A stretch of 64,000 nt of DNA, from assembly GCA_024220505.1 (NCBI GenBank), contig JAKZZE010000003.1, positions 248,001-312,000 on the forward strand, written 5' to 3'. Below, piece after piece: positions 22,724 through 35,499 of this stretch (its first letter is position 1; each line of letters starts with the position of its first letter). The notes under the pieces were generated by a model. That model saw only the letters and a list, made by a program, of their open reading frames with translations, was not told where the DNA came from and did no database searches. The translations under genes were made by a program, and so were the position numbers. The DNA comes from Rhizopus arrhizus. Lineage: Eukaryota; Mucoromycota; Mucoromycetes; Mucorales; Rhizopodaceae.

Positions 22724-22738
22724 AATCGTTTTATTTTA
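22724..22738. repeat. target-site duplication of the nested LINE, right copy
   Basis: It is identical to 20859-20873. Directly after it the outer end of the Fanzor TIR resumes (GATTAAAACAC, 22739-22749). Confidence 0.9.
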
Positions 22739-22751
22739 GATTAAAACACTA

Positions 22752-23092
22752 TATTAAATGTAAATTGGCACCTAACTATATTTAAAGGCCGCAAGTAGAT
22801 TATCTAAAAATGCACCAATTAAATACAGAAAAGGTTTGTAAGCTTGTTTTTCTGTAAACAAAATCATAGTGTTTATGCAGAAAGTATACAAGTATAGATA
22901 ATGCACAAAAGAGGGGGGCTATTTGAACGGGATACGCTCTACTACCAAAAATGGTATTTCTTAAACGTTAGTCGCACTACACACCACTATGACGTTACAC
23001 TTAATGCGTGTGACGAATGAAGAGAAAGCAATTTAAAGACCTTTTTTTTTCTCTCTCTTTTTTTTTTCGTTTGATTTTTTGTATTGGCAAAT
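22752..23092. other. upstream region of the Mg2+ transporter gene
   Basis: These 341 bp lie between the Fanzor element edge and the next start codon. They end in a T/C-rich run (23041-23069), typical just before fungal start sites. No other feature was seen. Confidence 0.4.
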
Positions 23093-24912
23093 ATGGCAAA
23101 GTCAAGAAAGCGTCATCACAAAAGTGGTGGACAAAATAGAAACAGCAACAATAACAACAGTAATGATGTCTTATCACCTTCTTCATTTCAACCTTTAAAT
23201 ATGTTTTTTAACCGTAATGGAGGTTATGAAGCTATTCCCACCGTAAGAGAGCATTTATTAATAAAACATACAGCAACTCACCACAGAAAGGAAATGATAA
23301 AAAACATTATAGAGTCATCAAGGCTCACCACCTGTTGAAGGAGTCACAATCAATATGTCTGGTACAAGTACACCAGCAAGGTATCACTCTGATATCGAAA
23401 CCTCGAGCAACTCACGCTTGAGCCCGGTCGAGGTCGACGTCTGCTTTCCGGCAACACCAAGCAAAAAGGAAGAAGAAGAGGGCGGGATAGATTACGAAGC
23501 GTTAGAAGAATTTGTTTTGCTTGAAAAAAAGGAACTTGCAGAACAAAAGCCAAGGACTCGACCAAGACGATTGTCGACCATGGGTGGGTCAGATAGAAGA
23601 TATAGTATGTATGGCGACCGAATGAAGGTAGGGTGTTTGCAGAAATTGCGTATGTATTCTTTTTTATGTATATATATATTTACTTTATCAGACGGTTGAA
23701 CCAAGTGAAGGCACAGATCAATACCGAGTGACATTCTACTCGCCTTGTGAAGCAACAACGATACATTCAAGATCGATGAGTGAAATACCAGATTATAAAG
23801 ATGGGTGTTTAAGCGATATGTTAAAGAAGGGATGCTTTTGGATAGATATTTATAACCCGACAGATTTAGAGATGAGAACATTATGTAAAGCATTTCGTAT
23901 TCATCCATTAACAGTAGAGGATATTAGTATGGAAGAACAAAGAGAGAAATGTGAAGTATTTATGAATTATTATTTTATTTGCTTCAGAAGCTTTGATCAA
24001 GATGAGTTTTCTGCTACTTATATGCAACCCTCTGCAATTTATATTATTGTTTTGAAAGAAGGCATCATTACTGTAAGTGAACACACAGGTCGCTTACTGT
24101 ACTAATATTTTTGTAGTTTCATTTTAAACCAATGCCCCATCCTCAAAATGTACGCAAGAGAATCAAACAATTGAAAGATTATATCAATGTTACTCCAGGT
24201 AAATCGATATCGTTATCTATACACAAAGACTTACATTATTATGCGATAGATTGGATATGCTATGGTTTATTAGATGACATTACAGATTCATTTGCACCTT
24301 TGATTAGAGCCATTGAATTTGAAGTGGATTCGATTGATGAGCTAGTACTTATACTTAAAGAATCAGAGCAATCAGACATGTTGAGACGTATTGGTTATTG
24401 CAGAAAACGGATGATGGGCTTATTACGGTTATTGTCCAGTAAGACTGATGTTGTAAAGACACTAATAAAACGTGGTGAAATGGTACCTGAAGAAGGAACT
24501 CGGCCTGCGTTAAGTAAAGAGGTCGCTCTTTATTTAGGAGATGTTCAAGGTAATGATGATGTATTCTGTTCAATTTGATATATTAATTTATGTGATAGAT
24601 CACATATTAAGTATGTTGCAATCATTGAATCATTATGAAAAGATATCCTCTCGATCCCATTCAAATTACTTGGCTCAAATATCAATCGAAATGACCCAAA
24701 CGAATAACGAAATTAACGATGTACTGTCCAAATTAACAGCACTTGGTAGTGTTTTGGTGCCAATGAATTTAGTCACTGGTTTGTGGGGAATGAACGTTCA
24801 GGTACCTGGTCAATATCAAGAGGATTTGACATGGTTTATTGGCATCATGACATCCATTCTTGCTTTTTGTATTGTATCAACACTACTGATGAGATATTAT
24901 AATATTGTATAA
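23093..24912 (+). CDS. CorA-type magnesium transporter (Alr/Mnr2 class)
   Basis: Exons 23093-23242, 23313-23627, 23692-24072, 24117-24549 and 24599-24912 join in phase to about 530 aa. The long Asn/Ser-rich cytosolic N-terminus is typical of fungal Alr/Mnr2 proteins. The CorA domain runs from CFWIDIYNPT through HPLTVEDI to the class-specific YGLLDDITDSFAPLI and a long helical stalk. The pore signature GMN sits in LVTGLWGMNVQVPGQ at the end of the first transmembrane helix. The second helix, WFIGIMTSILAFCIVSTLL, is nearly at the C-terminus. It should import Mg2+ at the plasma membrane (Alr) or release it from the vacuole (Mnr2). The sequence does not decide between them. Confidence 0.9.
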
Positions 24913-24983
24913 AAAAAGACTATAAATTTTTATTATTTAAATAAATATATACATTCCTCTCTTCCCCCCCTTTCTCTTTTTAT

Positions 24984-26277
24984 TTAAATATTGACTATAT
25001 CATTAATATCAATAGGAACAGAAGGAATTTCGGCACCGTCGAGGACACCATAAAGACGAAGGCGTTTGATGCCACCATCAGGTACAATAATAATTTTTGC
25101 GTGTGTAAATGCATTTTCTGTATGAGGAAGATCAAAATAGAATAAACCGTTAGGTCCGACAGAAGAAGGTTCGATCAATGTGACCCATTCGGAATCAGTA
25201 GGATTGAATTGCTCAGAACAGGTTGCTTGCAAAATGATCTTGTCTGGATAATTACCACAATAATGAGAAGTGTCCACTGCAGCCTTGAGTAAATGACCCT
25301 TGGCGGCTAACTTGATTGTAACATGATCTGTGTGGCCTGGAGTACGGGAGCGTTTTGTTTCCCACCCATCACCCATGTTTTTACCACGTCCAGGCAAGAG
25401 GATATTGGATCCAGGAGTATAATGTTCATCCGATACGTCTACAACACGAGCACCATTACCGCAAAAAGCCAAATCGATGCATTTGCTTAAAAAAAAAATT
25501 CTTATCAGTCTTCTCCCCCTCCTGTCCCGTTTTTTTTTTTTTTATCTCTTATCTCTCTTACCTTTCCTTTGTGGGTTTGATAGGAGAGACATGACCATAA
25601 GCACGGAATCTGGCAATACCACCATCAGGAATGTTATTTAATCGAAGATGAGTGTAAATCTCAGTCTCCTTTTCGAGAACAAAGAGGTTATGTTGAGTAG
25701 GGGGAAGTTGAACTTTGGGTAAGATTTCAACCCAGTTCACTTGATCGGACTCTGCATCGGTACCTTCAGGAATAAAGGCTGCGTCGACGGATGCAAAGGG
25801 AGCTTGGTTACCTGTAAAATAGTGAGTGTCGATATCAAATCCTTGAAATGAACCAGGAAATCCAAGTTTAATGATTGCCCTACAACGCATAAGACATTGT
25901 TGCTTTACTTTTAATCTTTTTTTTTTTTTACCAGTCATAGTTTGGATTATGTCTCTTGGTCTCCCAGCCGTCCATCCAAGCACCCGTTTCTAAAATGAAT
26001 GATAAACATTCTACTTTTTTTTTTTTTTCTTTTTTTATGTTTTTTACCAATAAACTTTCCAGGAGCGTGAATAGGTGGAGCAGGGTTTATCATGTTGATA
26101 GCAGGAGCAAAGAACTCATCAGTTACCTTTACAATACTAGAACCAAGAGCGGATGAGGCAAGATCTAAAACAGGATATCTTAATGATGTTTCAAAGATCA
26201 TCGTTCTTTTTACCAATGCAATCCGATAAAGAAGATTGCTTGAGGGTTTCAAATGGAATACACTGATAGCTAGACAT
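24984..26277 (-). CDS. DAL2: allantoicase
   Basis: Five exons (26214-26277, 26048-26164, 25932-25989, 25562-25879, 24984-25485) join in phase to about 352 aa, the normal family length. The enzyme hydrolyses allantoate to ureidoglycolate and urea in purine breakdown. It is a duplicated jelly-roll protein, and both halves show the same order. First half: VTDEFFAPAINMINP, MDGWETKRHNPNYDW, and IPDGGIARFRAYG. Second half: VSDEHYTPGSNIL, GDGWETKRSRTPGH, and VPDGGIKRLRLYG. The start at 26277 gives MSSYQCIPFETL. The gene lies tail-to-tail with the Mg2+ transporter (71 bp apart). Nitrogen-source regulation is usual in fungi, but no GATA-site claim is made here. Confidence 0.94.
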
Positions 26278-26954
26278 TGAATGAATGATGGGAAGAAAGA
26301 AGAAGAAAAAAAGCAGAGACTTTATAGTCAAAACTAGTTCATTAATTTCCGCAAAGGTCCGTTGAAAGGTACCTAGTATGTATCCAATCATAACTCGTTT
26401 ATAGCATCCTTTAAAAAATATACCCAAGCAAAATACCCCTTCTATTTCGATTTCCGTTAAAGTGACTGTGGGACTTGGTTCATGCAAGACGTCCGTGTGT
26501 CTTTATCCTCAAAAATACCTGTTCCCACTACGATTCAGCCATCTTCTATATTTCATCCAAACTGCTAAATACAGTCAAGATACATTAGGATGTCTCTCTG
26601 CTTCTTTTTTTGGTAATATCCCTACTTATGTCATAAGCTACTGAACCAAAGTGAATGAGACATGCAGACTATATCCTGTATCACTTTTAATTTCTGTATT
26701 CATGACAGCCTCTTTCCCACAAATTGTATTCATTATCACTTGAATCAAAATTTCATATGAGCAAGATTGGATCGTACTCCGCAGTGATTCATTTTATTTT
26801 ATAATAATCTTTTTAGCAAAGTTTCATGCCATTTTTTTTTTTTTTCATGCTTTCGTATCCAATGATCTTATTCCCCAACAAGCAATTTTATTAAAGAATC
26901 ATTTTCAATAGATGATTAAGATAGTAGAAACTATTAATATTTTTATTGTCTTCT
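26278..26954. other. intergenic region upstream of allantoicase
   Basis: 677 bp with no supported gene. Short frames at 26191-26487 and 26462-26644 are extensions or shadows. It should contain the allantoicase promoter and the 3' flank of the AN1 gene. Confidence 0.4.
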
Positions 26955-27567
26955 TTATATACTGTCAATACGTTGAAACGATCTTCCACCTTTAGGACGT
27001 TCATGTAATTTAGGATTGTTCTTTGCTAATATTTCTATGATAAAAGTGAGCAAGTACTGTTTTGTTCAGTATTCGTTACCTCTGTCCATCTTTGCATAAT
27101 CAATTTCACAGTCATGTTCATTAGGGTACTTGTGAGTATCACAAAATACAAACCCGCATCTACATTTATTTGCTGCCTGTTTAGCTAGTGGAACCTAAAC
27201 TGGTGTAAGACATTAGGCTGGTAAGCAAATCTTTTACCTTCTTTCGACAACTAAAACATTTTCCTTTATTTGTTTGACCCAGTTTATTATCACTTTTTGG
27301 ACTGTCGGTGCTGGTTACAGATGGCGTTGAAGGAGTAGGTGTAGTCACTGAGCTAATGTCTCTTGGTTCTGGTGATGGTGTTCGAAGATGTTTTCTTACA
27401 TTACTTGATTCTTCTATTCTCAATTCTTCTTGTTCTTTTATATTTTCTTTTTTATTTGCAGCTTCTTTAAAGCATTTTGAGCACATATTATTAAAGGATT
27501 CATTACCATAAAATCCACAACCTGCTGTACAGAGAATAGGAACCTTAGGACTTTTATTATTTTCCAT
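26955..27567 (-). CDS. A20/AN1 zinc-finger protein (stress-associated protein type)
   Basis: Exons 27238-27567, 27080-27194 and 26955-27034 join in phase to about 174 aa. The N-terminal A20 finger reads LCTAGCGFYGNESFNNMCSKC. A Ser/Thr/Pro-rich linker follows (with TPSPEPRD). The C-terminal AN1 finger, interrupted by an intron, reads CFSCRKKVPLAKQAANKCRC, then GFVFCDTHKYPNEHDCEIDY. It ends with the usual tail around RPKGGRSFQRIDSI. This architecture is shared with ZFAND5/6 and plant SAPs, which bind ubiquitin and act in stress and proteasome-linked pathways. The direct role in this organism is inferred. Confidence 0.92.
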
Positions 27568-27691
27568 AATATTGATTATTATTAAAAAGAAGAAAAAAAA
27601 AAAAAAAGAAAAAAAAAAAAAAAACCTCGTTTACTAAAACAGGATACATGCACACACACACAAACGCACACATTTCAGAGTGACTTTTTTT

Positions 27692-29704
27692 TTAATCAAG
27701 TTTTGAACGAATTTGATCAATTTCATGCTGCAATTCTTGTAAACTTGACTTTAATGTCTTTACATCATCCGTTCTTCCTTCTGAAGCAGCATCACAAATA
27801 AAGCCTTCGATCAGATTAGACTGTTCGATAAAAGTATCTAATTGATTCAACAGTTGCTTTCTTTCTGGTTTATCTTTAAGTATACGAGGTAACATCTGAA
27901 GTGGTAACATGTTTTGTTGTAGATAAATATTGGAAGCAGTGCATATATTTGTCTGAAGCCGTTTCATACAAGGCGATCTGGCTGGTAATGCTTTTATACT
28001 TTTTACAAGTGTGTCATAAAGTGCAAAGTTATCTAAAAGTGATTTCCTTATTTGTGTTGCCTTTATGAAACTCTCGCTCGTTTTAGATATCGTCTTTTGT
28101 TTCCTATGTTTTTCATTAGTTATTTATGTGTTCCTTCCAGATGAACTTACTCTAGTGCAAGTATAAATTGATGAAACTTGGGTAATTGGTTTTCGATGGT
28201 TCTTCTTGTGATGGATAGTTGATGATATAAACGAAATATGACCGGAACATTTTGTGTTTGTTCATTGGATAGTTTTCTTTTAAATGCATATCTGATACAG
28301 TGACAGCATGCTCGGGTATCTCCAACGGGTTCAGCATCAAAGGTATCTACTAGGATTACTCATCTGCCTACTCTCTTTTTCTCGTCCAAAAGAATTACCT
28401 GATGACATGTCTATAAATAATGGAATCATCTTTGAACACCTTGTATTTCCACAAACAATCTTTCCACATAAACGACAGTGATGTTTGCGATTGATTAAAG
28501 TAAATGTGCTCCTGTTATGATAAGTATGGATAATTGCTCTTGTCTATACAACTTACTCGCAGTAAGGGCATTTCTTGACAAGTTTATCATCCTCCCATTT
28601 AGTCACTGATTGTTCACCATCTGTCCAATTCATCTAATAAGCAATCTTATACGCTTATGACTTGTATCATTTACCTCTGTATTTTAACTTCATGCTCAAA
28701 ATACTGTTACTATTAGAAACAAAGGATGATTTGGGAGACAAGACACTTCCTAGACTACTGTCCATGGATGAAACAGAATCTGCTCTGTCAAGAGATACAC
28801 TTTGGATACTACTTGAAGGTGACAACAATACATTATTGTTATTGTTATGAATAAATCTTTCATTTGAATTATCTGCTGATAAATGTATTCTGGCCAACTA
28901 TACCGTATTGTTATCTATCTGTTCAAACTTCCCACCCCCCTACTCTTGTACCTTTTCTAATCTTTTCTCTAATCGATTGCTTTCCAAATGAACTTTATCA
29001 ATAATTTTTGCTCTTTTATTTAATAAGATATCTGTCTTGCTGCGTGTGACTCCTTGATGATTCATGTACCCTTCTCTGCCTACATAACATTCCATACACA
29101 CCTTGGACCAAATTCCATTCTCTGCATCATGTTTTGCTTGTCTGCTCAACTTGATTTCATATTGAGTATGTACACCACAACACAGTCTTCCACACCTAAC
29201 AAAATCCTTCAATCTCTCACCTCTCGTCCCCCTTTTCCTGGTCTGAATACTTACATCCTACAGTGTTGTTTTCCTGCACCCGATCTGCCAACTGTCCTCA
29301 CACAACCCTGTATTGCACACTTATCATTCCCTGTTTCACGTTGCCAGTGGTCTCGTGTAACATACTCGCTCTGCTGTGCCGTGTGGTTGTCTGATACAAA
29401 AAAAGTCGGATTATTGCTCAAGTCCACCCACTGTTTGGGTCCACTGGTGGTAATCAACGAAGTCGACACTTTCTTTTGCGCATTTCGAAGCCAGCTTAAT
29501 AAAGCTCCTTTCGAGTCCTCTTCACTATGTTCTCTGTCTAGATGCTATACACACACACACTTGTTAAGAATAGAGAGGAACGTCGGGTCCTGTTCTTACG
29601 GTATTCAAGTCTTGTAAAGAAAGACAAGTCACTCCACATATAGGACAAGCCAAAGCATCTGTCGGTACAAAGTCTTGATAGTTGTATTGATGACTTGTGG
29701 TCAT
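27692..29704 (-). CDS. PEP7: rabenosyn-5/Pep7 (Vac1)-like FYVE protein
   Basis: Eight exons (29600-29704, 29255-29544, 28952-29195, 28675-28897, 28557-28620, 28399-28511, 28151-28346, 27692-28103) join in phase to about 548 aa. The N-terminal C2H2 finger is CPICGVTCLSLQDLNTHLDREH. A first, FYVE-like finger spans HCRMCGRLCCGVHT to KVCMECY. A Ser-rich linker follows, then the main FYVE domain: KWEDDKLVKKCPYC, RKHHCRLCGKIVCG (the RKHHCR phosphoinositide motif) and DTRACCHC. The C-terminal ~180 residues are helical. The order C2H2-FYVE-FYVE-helical is that of yeast Vac1/Pep7 and rabenosyn-5. These link PI3P and Rab5 to SNAREs on endosomes. The fifth exon depends on using the acceptor at 28621-28622; the nearby alternative breaks the frame. 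Confidence 0.88.
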
Positions 29705-29837
29705 CGCTATTATCAATAGAGAGAGATAAAAAAAAAAAGAGGGAAAAAAAAAAAAAAAAAAAAAAAAAAGAGGGAAATCTTAGATTTATGCTGTGCTGAG
29801 TAATAAAGCTTCTTTTTCTTTTTTGTTAAAAAAAAAA
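29705..29837. promoter_or_regulatory. poly(A)-rich divergent promoter
   Basis: Only 133 bp separate the start codons of the Pep7-like and Tah18-like genes. The stretch is dominated by A runs (A26 at about 29744-29769), and the word AGAGGGAAA appears on both sides of that run. Such rigid tracts exclude nucleosomes and are common in fungal bidirectional promoters. No factor site is claimed. Confidence 0.5.
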
Positions 29838-31863
<2,026 letters not shown>

Positions 31864-32001
31864 TTCCACTCAAAAAAAAAAAAATGAGACTGTATTTTAG
31901 ATAAAAACAAGTCATTTCAATCATTAAAAAGCAGCGTTTATTTTAGATTGCATGAATATTCAAATTTGCGTCATTTTTTGAATTTTAAAACTTTTTCTTT
32001 T

Positions 32002-32943
32002 ATGTCTAAATCTATGCCAAGTGAAGCTGTTCAACATGCGATTGACTCTGTCATTCGATCACCATCCGTTGATGTCTATTCCTATCTTCATCAAGCAGTG
32101 TTAGTAACAAGAAGTGAAGAAGATGTAAAGGAAATCAAAAAATCCAATGTTACAAAAGAAAAGGAAACGATTCCCAAGGTTCAGGAAGAGATTGCTAAAG
32201 AAGATAAAGATGAAAAGATGGTAAAGGCCAAAGAGGATGTGGTGGAAGAAATCAAGGAAACTGTCAGTCCAGTCCTTTCTGCTGCTGATGATGATGATCA
32301 AAGGAAAAGGGTTGAGTTGAAGGAAGCTGTTGATTATGGAATACAATCAGTTGTTGATTCTAAATGTATCGATCTTTACGAATATTTTAAGCATCCATCT
32401 TTGATCGCTGCCAATCAAAAGACAGTGAATTCTGCAGTTGAAGACATCAAGGAGCATGCTCAACTCTTGGCAGGTGCTATTTCTAACAAGAACACAAAGG
32501 AAGTTAAGGAAGAGGTCATGAAGATTTCAGAGTCAGTGAAGGTAGCTACTACGACGGCTGCAAGTGCTGGTATTGCCTCTGTGATGCCTTCTAAAGACAT
32601 GGCCCAGAAGAGAGATGAGGAAAATAAAGAAAGGTCAGGTCTGGAAAACTTTACGGAATCTGTTCGATCCACCATGTCACACACAGTGACACAGGCTCAA
32701 CATGTAGCTGCTGATGTACAAAGACAGTTACCAGTGATTCAAGGACAAGTAAAAGAGTCTGTTCATCACTACATCGAAAGGGCTACTCCTGCGACTCAAA
32801 AAATGATGCAGTCTGTATCTGACATTCAAAACAAATTGAATTTAAAAAAGTCAGAGGAAGGAATGGATTCTACAAGCAAGGTTCATTCTACTCCTCCACA
32901 GTCTAAATCAAAAGATAAAAAGGATGGTTGTAAGATAATGTGA
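32002..32943 (+). CDS. helical protein with internal duplication and C-terminal CaaX box
   Basis: This intronless gene encodes about 313 aa counted from ATG 32002; an earlier in-frame non-ATG leader is ignored. I do not recognise the family. The chain is Lys/Glu/Ala/Val-rich and probably helical. A motif of about 30 residues occurs twice, exactly 100 residues apart: EAVQHAIDSVIRSPSVDVYS (from residue 8) and EAVDYGIQSVVDSKCIDLYE (from residue 108). The pattern is EAV..(A/G)I.SV..S...D.Y.Y. The C-terminus is basic and ends GCKIM, a CaaX box predicted to be farnesylated. This implies membrane attachment. The remainder (about 200-290) has amphipathic heptad-like segments. The real function is unknown. 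Confidence 0.75.
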   Translation: MSKSMPSEAVQHAIDSVIRSPSVDVYSYLHQAVLVTRSEEDVKEIKKSNVTKEKETIPKVQEEIAKEDKDEKMVKAKEDVVEEIKETVSPVLSAADDDDQRKRVELKEAVDYGIQSVVDSKCIDLYEYFKHPSLIAANQKTVNSAVEDIKEHAQLLAGAISNKNTKEVKEEVMKISESVKVATTTAASAGIASVMPSKDMAQKRDEENKERSGLENFTESVRSTMSHTVTQAQHVAADVQRQLPVIQGQVKESVHHYIERATPATQKMMQSVSDIQNKLNLKKSEEGMDSTSKVHSTPPQSKSKDKKDGCKIM

Positions 32944-33215
32944 ATAAATATTAAACATACGATCTCACGTGAATCATAAATAACTTCTTTATCCAATCGT
33001 ATGTCTGATAAACAAAAATAGACCTCATTTTTATTAAGTCACAAAGCATTGTTTTTTTTATTTTATTTTTTTGCACTCTATTACAGTGTGTAACATCAAC
33101 GGATAATGCAACTGATTGGTCACAATGCTGTGCCTTTCTAAATAAGTTTTATTTACAAAATAAGGATATAATTTACAATGAATTCTAGATTTCAAAAAAG
33201 AATGTACAGCAATTT

Positions 33216-33647
33216 TTACTTTTTATATTTGAGGAACCAAGTTAAAAATCGATTACTGGATTCTGAATGAACTTCTTCTGTTAGACTTGAATCTAATGGT
33301 TTCCTTGTCTTTACACGTCTTTGTCGTTTTAATGTACAATTCTCATTTGATTTTATAGAATGAAATGATGATGTGACTGATATCCTGTGATGATTGATTG
33401 GTTCTGATTTATTGTATTGTTCAAATAGTGGTGTAAAATGTTCTTGAAATCTTGAAGTGGTAATCATACTTTGGGATTGAAGAGAAAAAGAATAAAAAAA
33501 AAAAGGAAGGAAAATGACAGGTTTAAATAGAATCCATTGGGCTTTATACAAAAAAGGAAAAAATACTTTTGCAGAATAAAGGACGATAGAAATCAGCCAA
33601 TAAAAATATAAAATGAACTCCACATGGAATAACCTTTTGTATCTCAT
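33216..33647 (-). CDS. hypothetical small membrane protein
   Basis: An ORF of 143 codons begins with ATG. Two hydrophobic segments (FILYFYWLISIVLYSAKVFF and WILFKPVIFLPFFFYSFSL) are followed by a Ser/Arg/Lys-rich tail (TLKRQRRVKTRKPLDSS). It could be a genuine small membrane protein or a chance frame in T-rich DNA. There are no homologues I recognise and no introns. Confidence 0.35.
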   Translation of the reverse strand: MRYKRLFHVEFILYFYWLISIVLYSAKVFFPFLYKAQWILFKPVIFLPFFFYSFSLQSQSMITTSRFQEHFTPLFEQYNKSEPINHHRISVTSSFHSIKSNENCTLKRQRRVKTRKPLDSSLTEEVHSESSNRFLTWFLKYKK

Positions 33648-35499
33648 GATTTTCTGTTTCTTTATTTTACAACCCTTTATTCAATATGACGCGTGGTTAG
33701 CATAAATCTTTTAAACATTGTAACCTTATGCTTTTCATTTGTTTTATTTTCTTATTTTATTGTATAAATAGAATGAGAAGTTTGAAATAAACAATAAGCA
33801 TTAATAATATCACTTTATTATTAGATTAATAATAGTACAAATCCTTGTTTCTCTAATTTACATTTTTGTCTCAATTTTAAAATGACGCAGACTTATTTTT
33901 TATGAACAAATCGGAATACGAATACTAATTACCAAAAATGGATGAAATGATTCAATCGTCCATTTCACACACACTTCACCGTGCACAAATAGTCATTTGA
34001 TAAATGTTTATCCTGTTCCCGTTCCTAATATTTAATTTCTATTTTATTGAATCAAAAAAAGGAGTAGATCTAAATTAGATATTTAATTCACTGTCTACTA
34101 TCAAAACTGTGAAGAGGATGATTCAAAGTCGAATGTCATCTTTTGCTTTTGGTTGATAAAGACTTTGTTCAATTTGGATTTACATTAAACCTGATTTCAT
34201 AACAAAGAACAAATTTCTTGCTTTTCTCATCGTATTATAATTACGCATAGTCTCGTCTGCGTTATATGACCAATTCAAAACAATTTGAAATTAAATTCTT
34301 GTCTTCGCATTCTTTTAATTTTATCATCTGTTCATGAAAGCCCTATTAAAAACAAAAATATTTATTGTCAGCAAAGCATAGGATATATGGCTTCACATGG
34401 GCATATCTGTAAGATGTACAACAGCAAAAAAAAAGAAGACTGCGCCAGATCACATCCAAATCCTAAAACAGAAATTTACAAACAATGAGGATCACAATCA
34501 TCCTGCCAAAGTAACAGCAATTCACCTCATAACAAAGTATCCCAATCTAAATGGCTAAAATTCATTCCTATCAAGCACACACAGAATGCATTTAAAGTCT
34601 GTAGAATAAAGAGATTTATTTTGTAAACTATTGAAAGAGGTCAACACTGAGTGAATGTTTAAAGATGTGTTGTCAACATATTGATGGTTTTCACTAGAGC
34701 TTGATTCTAGTAAACATAATGGATAGAAATACCACCCAAATACAATTCAGATTCACTTTTGATTTGTTCTTTATCATCTTGCTTGTTTATAGCAATGCCT
34801 TTAAACCAACTGCTAGCATTCAAGTTGAGATCAATTGTAACAGGTCCATACTGAACAGAAAGGTAAAAAAACATTTGGATGAGAGTTTTTGATGAACAAA
34901 TTGGTAGTGATATCCATAAACTATTTTAATTGAATCACAATAAAGTCTGTGGTAGTAAAATGCTATAAATCGACATTGATTACCAAACGTGTTAAATCTC
35001 CATTTTTAACATGTTTTTTTAAAAAAAAAGTCATAAGAGTCCCTTTTGAAAATTAGAGTAGTACAAATCACCATTTATATTTGTTAATGATAGCAGTTTT
35101 CATTTACAAGGTCATCGTTGATGTCTTTATTTTAATCAATTTACTTTCTTTACTATCCACTATTTTATGGAATTGAATACATTTGAATGACGCATTCATT
35201 AGGGTGATTTACTTGTGAAAAAAAAAAAAAAAAAAAAAAAAAAAAGATCAATGTCATTATCTTTTAAAATTCAGGTTGGAAGTGTCTCCTAGGTTTCTAA
35301 AGACATAAAGTATTGTAAAATTGAATTCTGATTCAAGTGCACTTTCAGAGGTAAGCTAAAGTACTTGCCCTTTAAACATAATTTAGATGCAGCGATGATT
35401 CTATCTCTTCTATTAACAAGCCTGTTTGCTTCATTACTGAGCTCGCTGCAGCTATCTACTTGACTGACTTGTTGAGATATCAAACTTTCACCAACAATC
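33648..35499. other. AT-rich intergenic region
   Basis: No supported gene was found. It includes a T7A9 block at 35014-35029 and a run of 28 A at 35218-35245. Short frames (34285-34488, 34701-34892, 35289-35483) lack features. Confidence 0.45.

Larger units (their letters stand above)
18034..22749 (-). mobile_element. TIR transposon carrying a Fanzor (OMEGA) nuclease gene, interrupted by a nested LINE
   Basis: The outer ends are exact inverted copies (GTGTTTTAATC at the left, GATTAAAACAC at the right), each bordered by TA (18032-18033 and 22750-22751). This fits TA-targeting Tc1/mariner-type insertion. Behind them the terminal inverted repeats extend about 131 bp at roughly 85-90% identity by eye. 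Without the LINE and one copy of its target duplication, the element would be about 2.85 kb. It encodes only the Fanzor; no transposase was seen, so it would need transposition proteins in trans. The TIR family is not identified beyond the TA target. Confidence 0.85.

Noticed and set aside
22752..22870. Minus-strand reading KPFLYLIGAFLDNLLAAFKYS beside the Fanzor element as a gene end
   Set aside because: Only about 25 codons follow a possible acceptor, and no upstream exon could be found before the divergent Mg2+ transporter gene.
28621..28680. ATGAATTGG at about 28633 as the start of an exon in the Pep7-like gene
   Set aside because: The acceptor before this ATG gives an immediate stop. 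The acceptor at 28621-28622 restores the FYVE frame.
29054..29617. 187-codon open frame on the plus strand
   Set aside because: It lies exactly opposite exons of the Pep7-like gene, whose zinc-finger motifs and in-phase introns are convincing.
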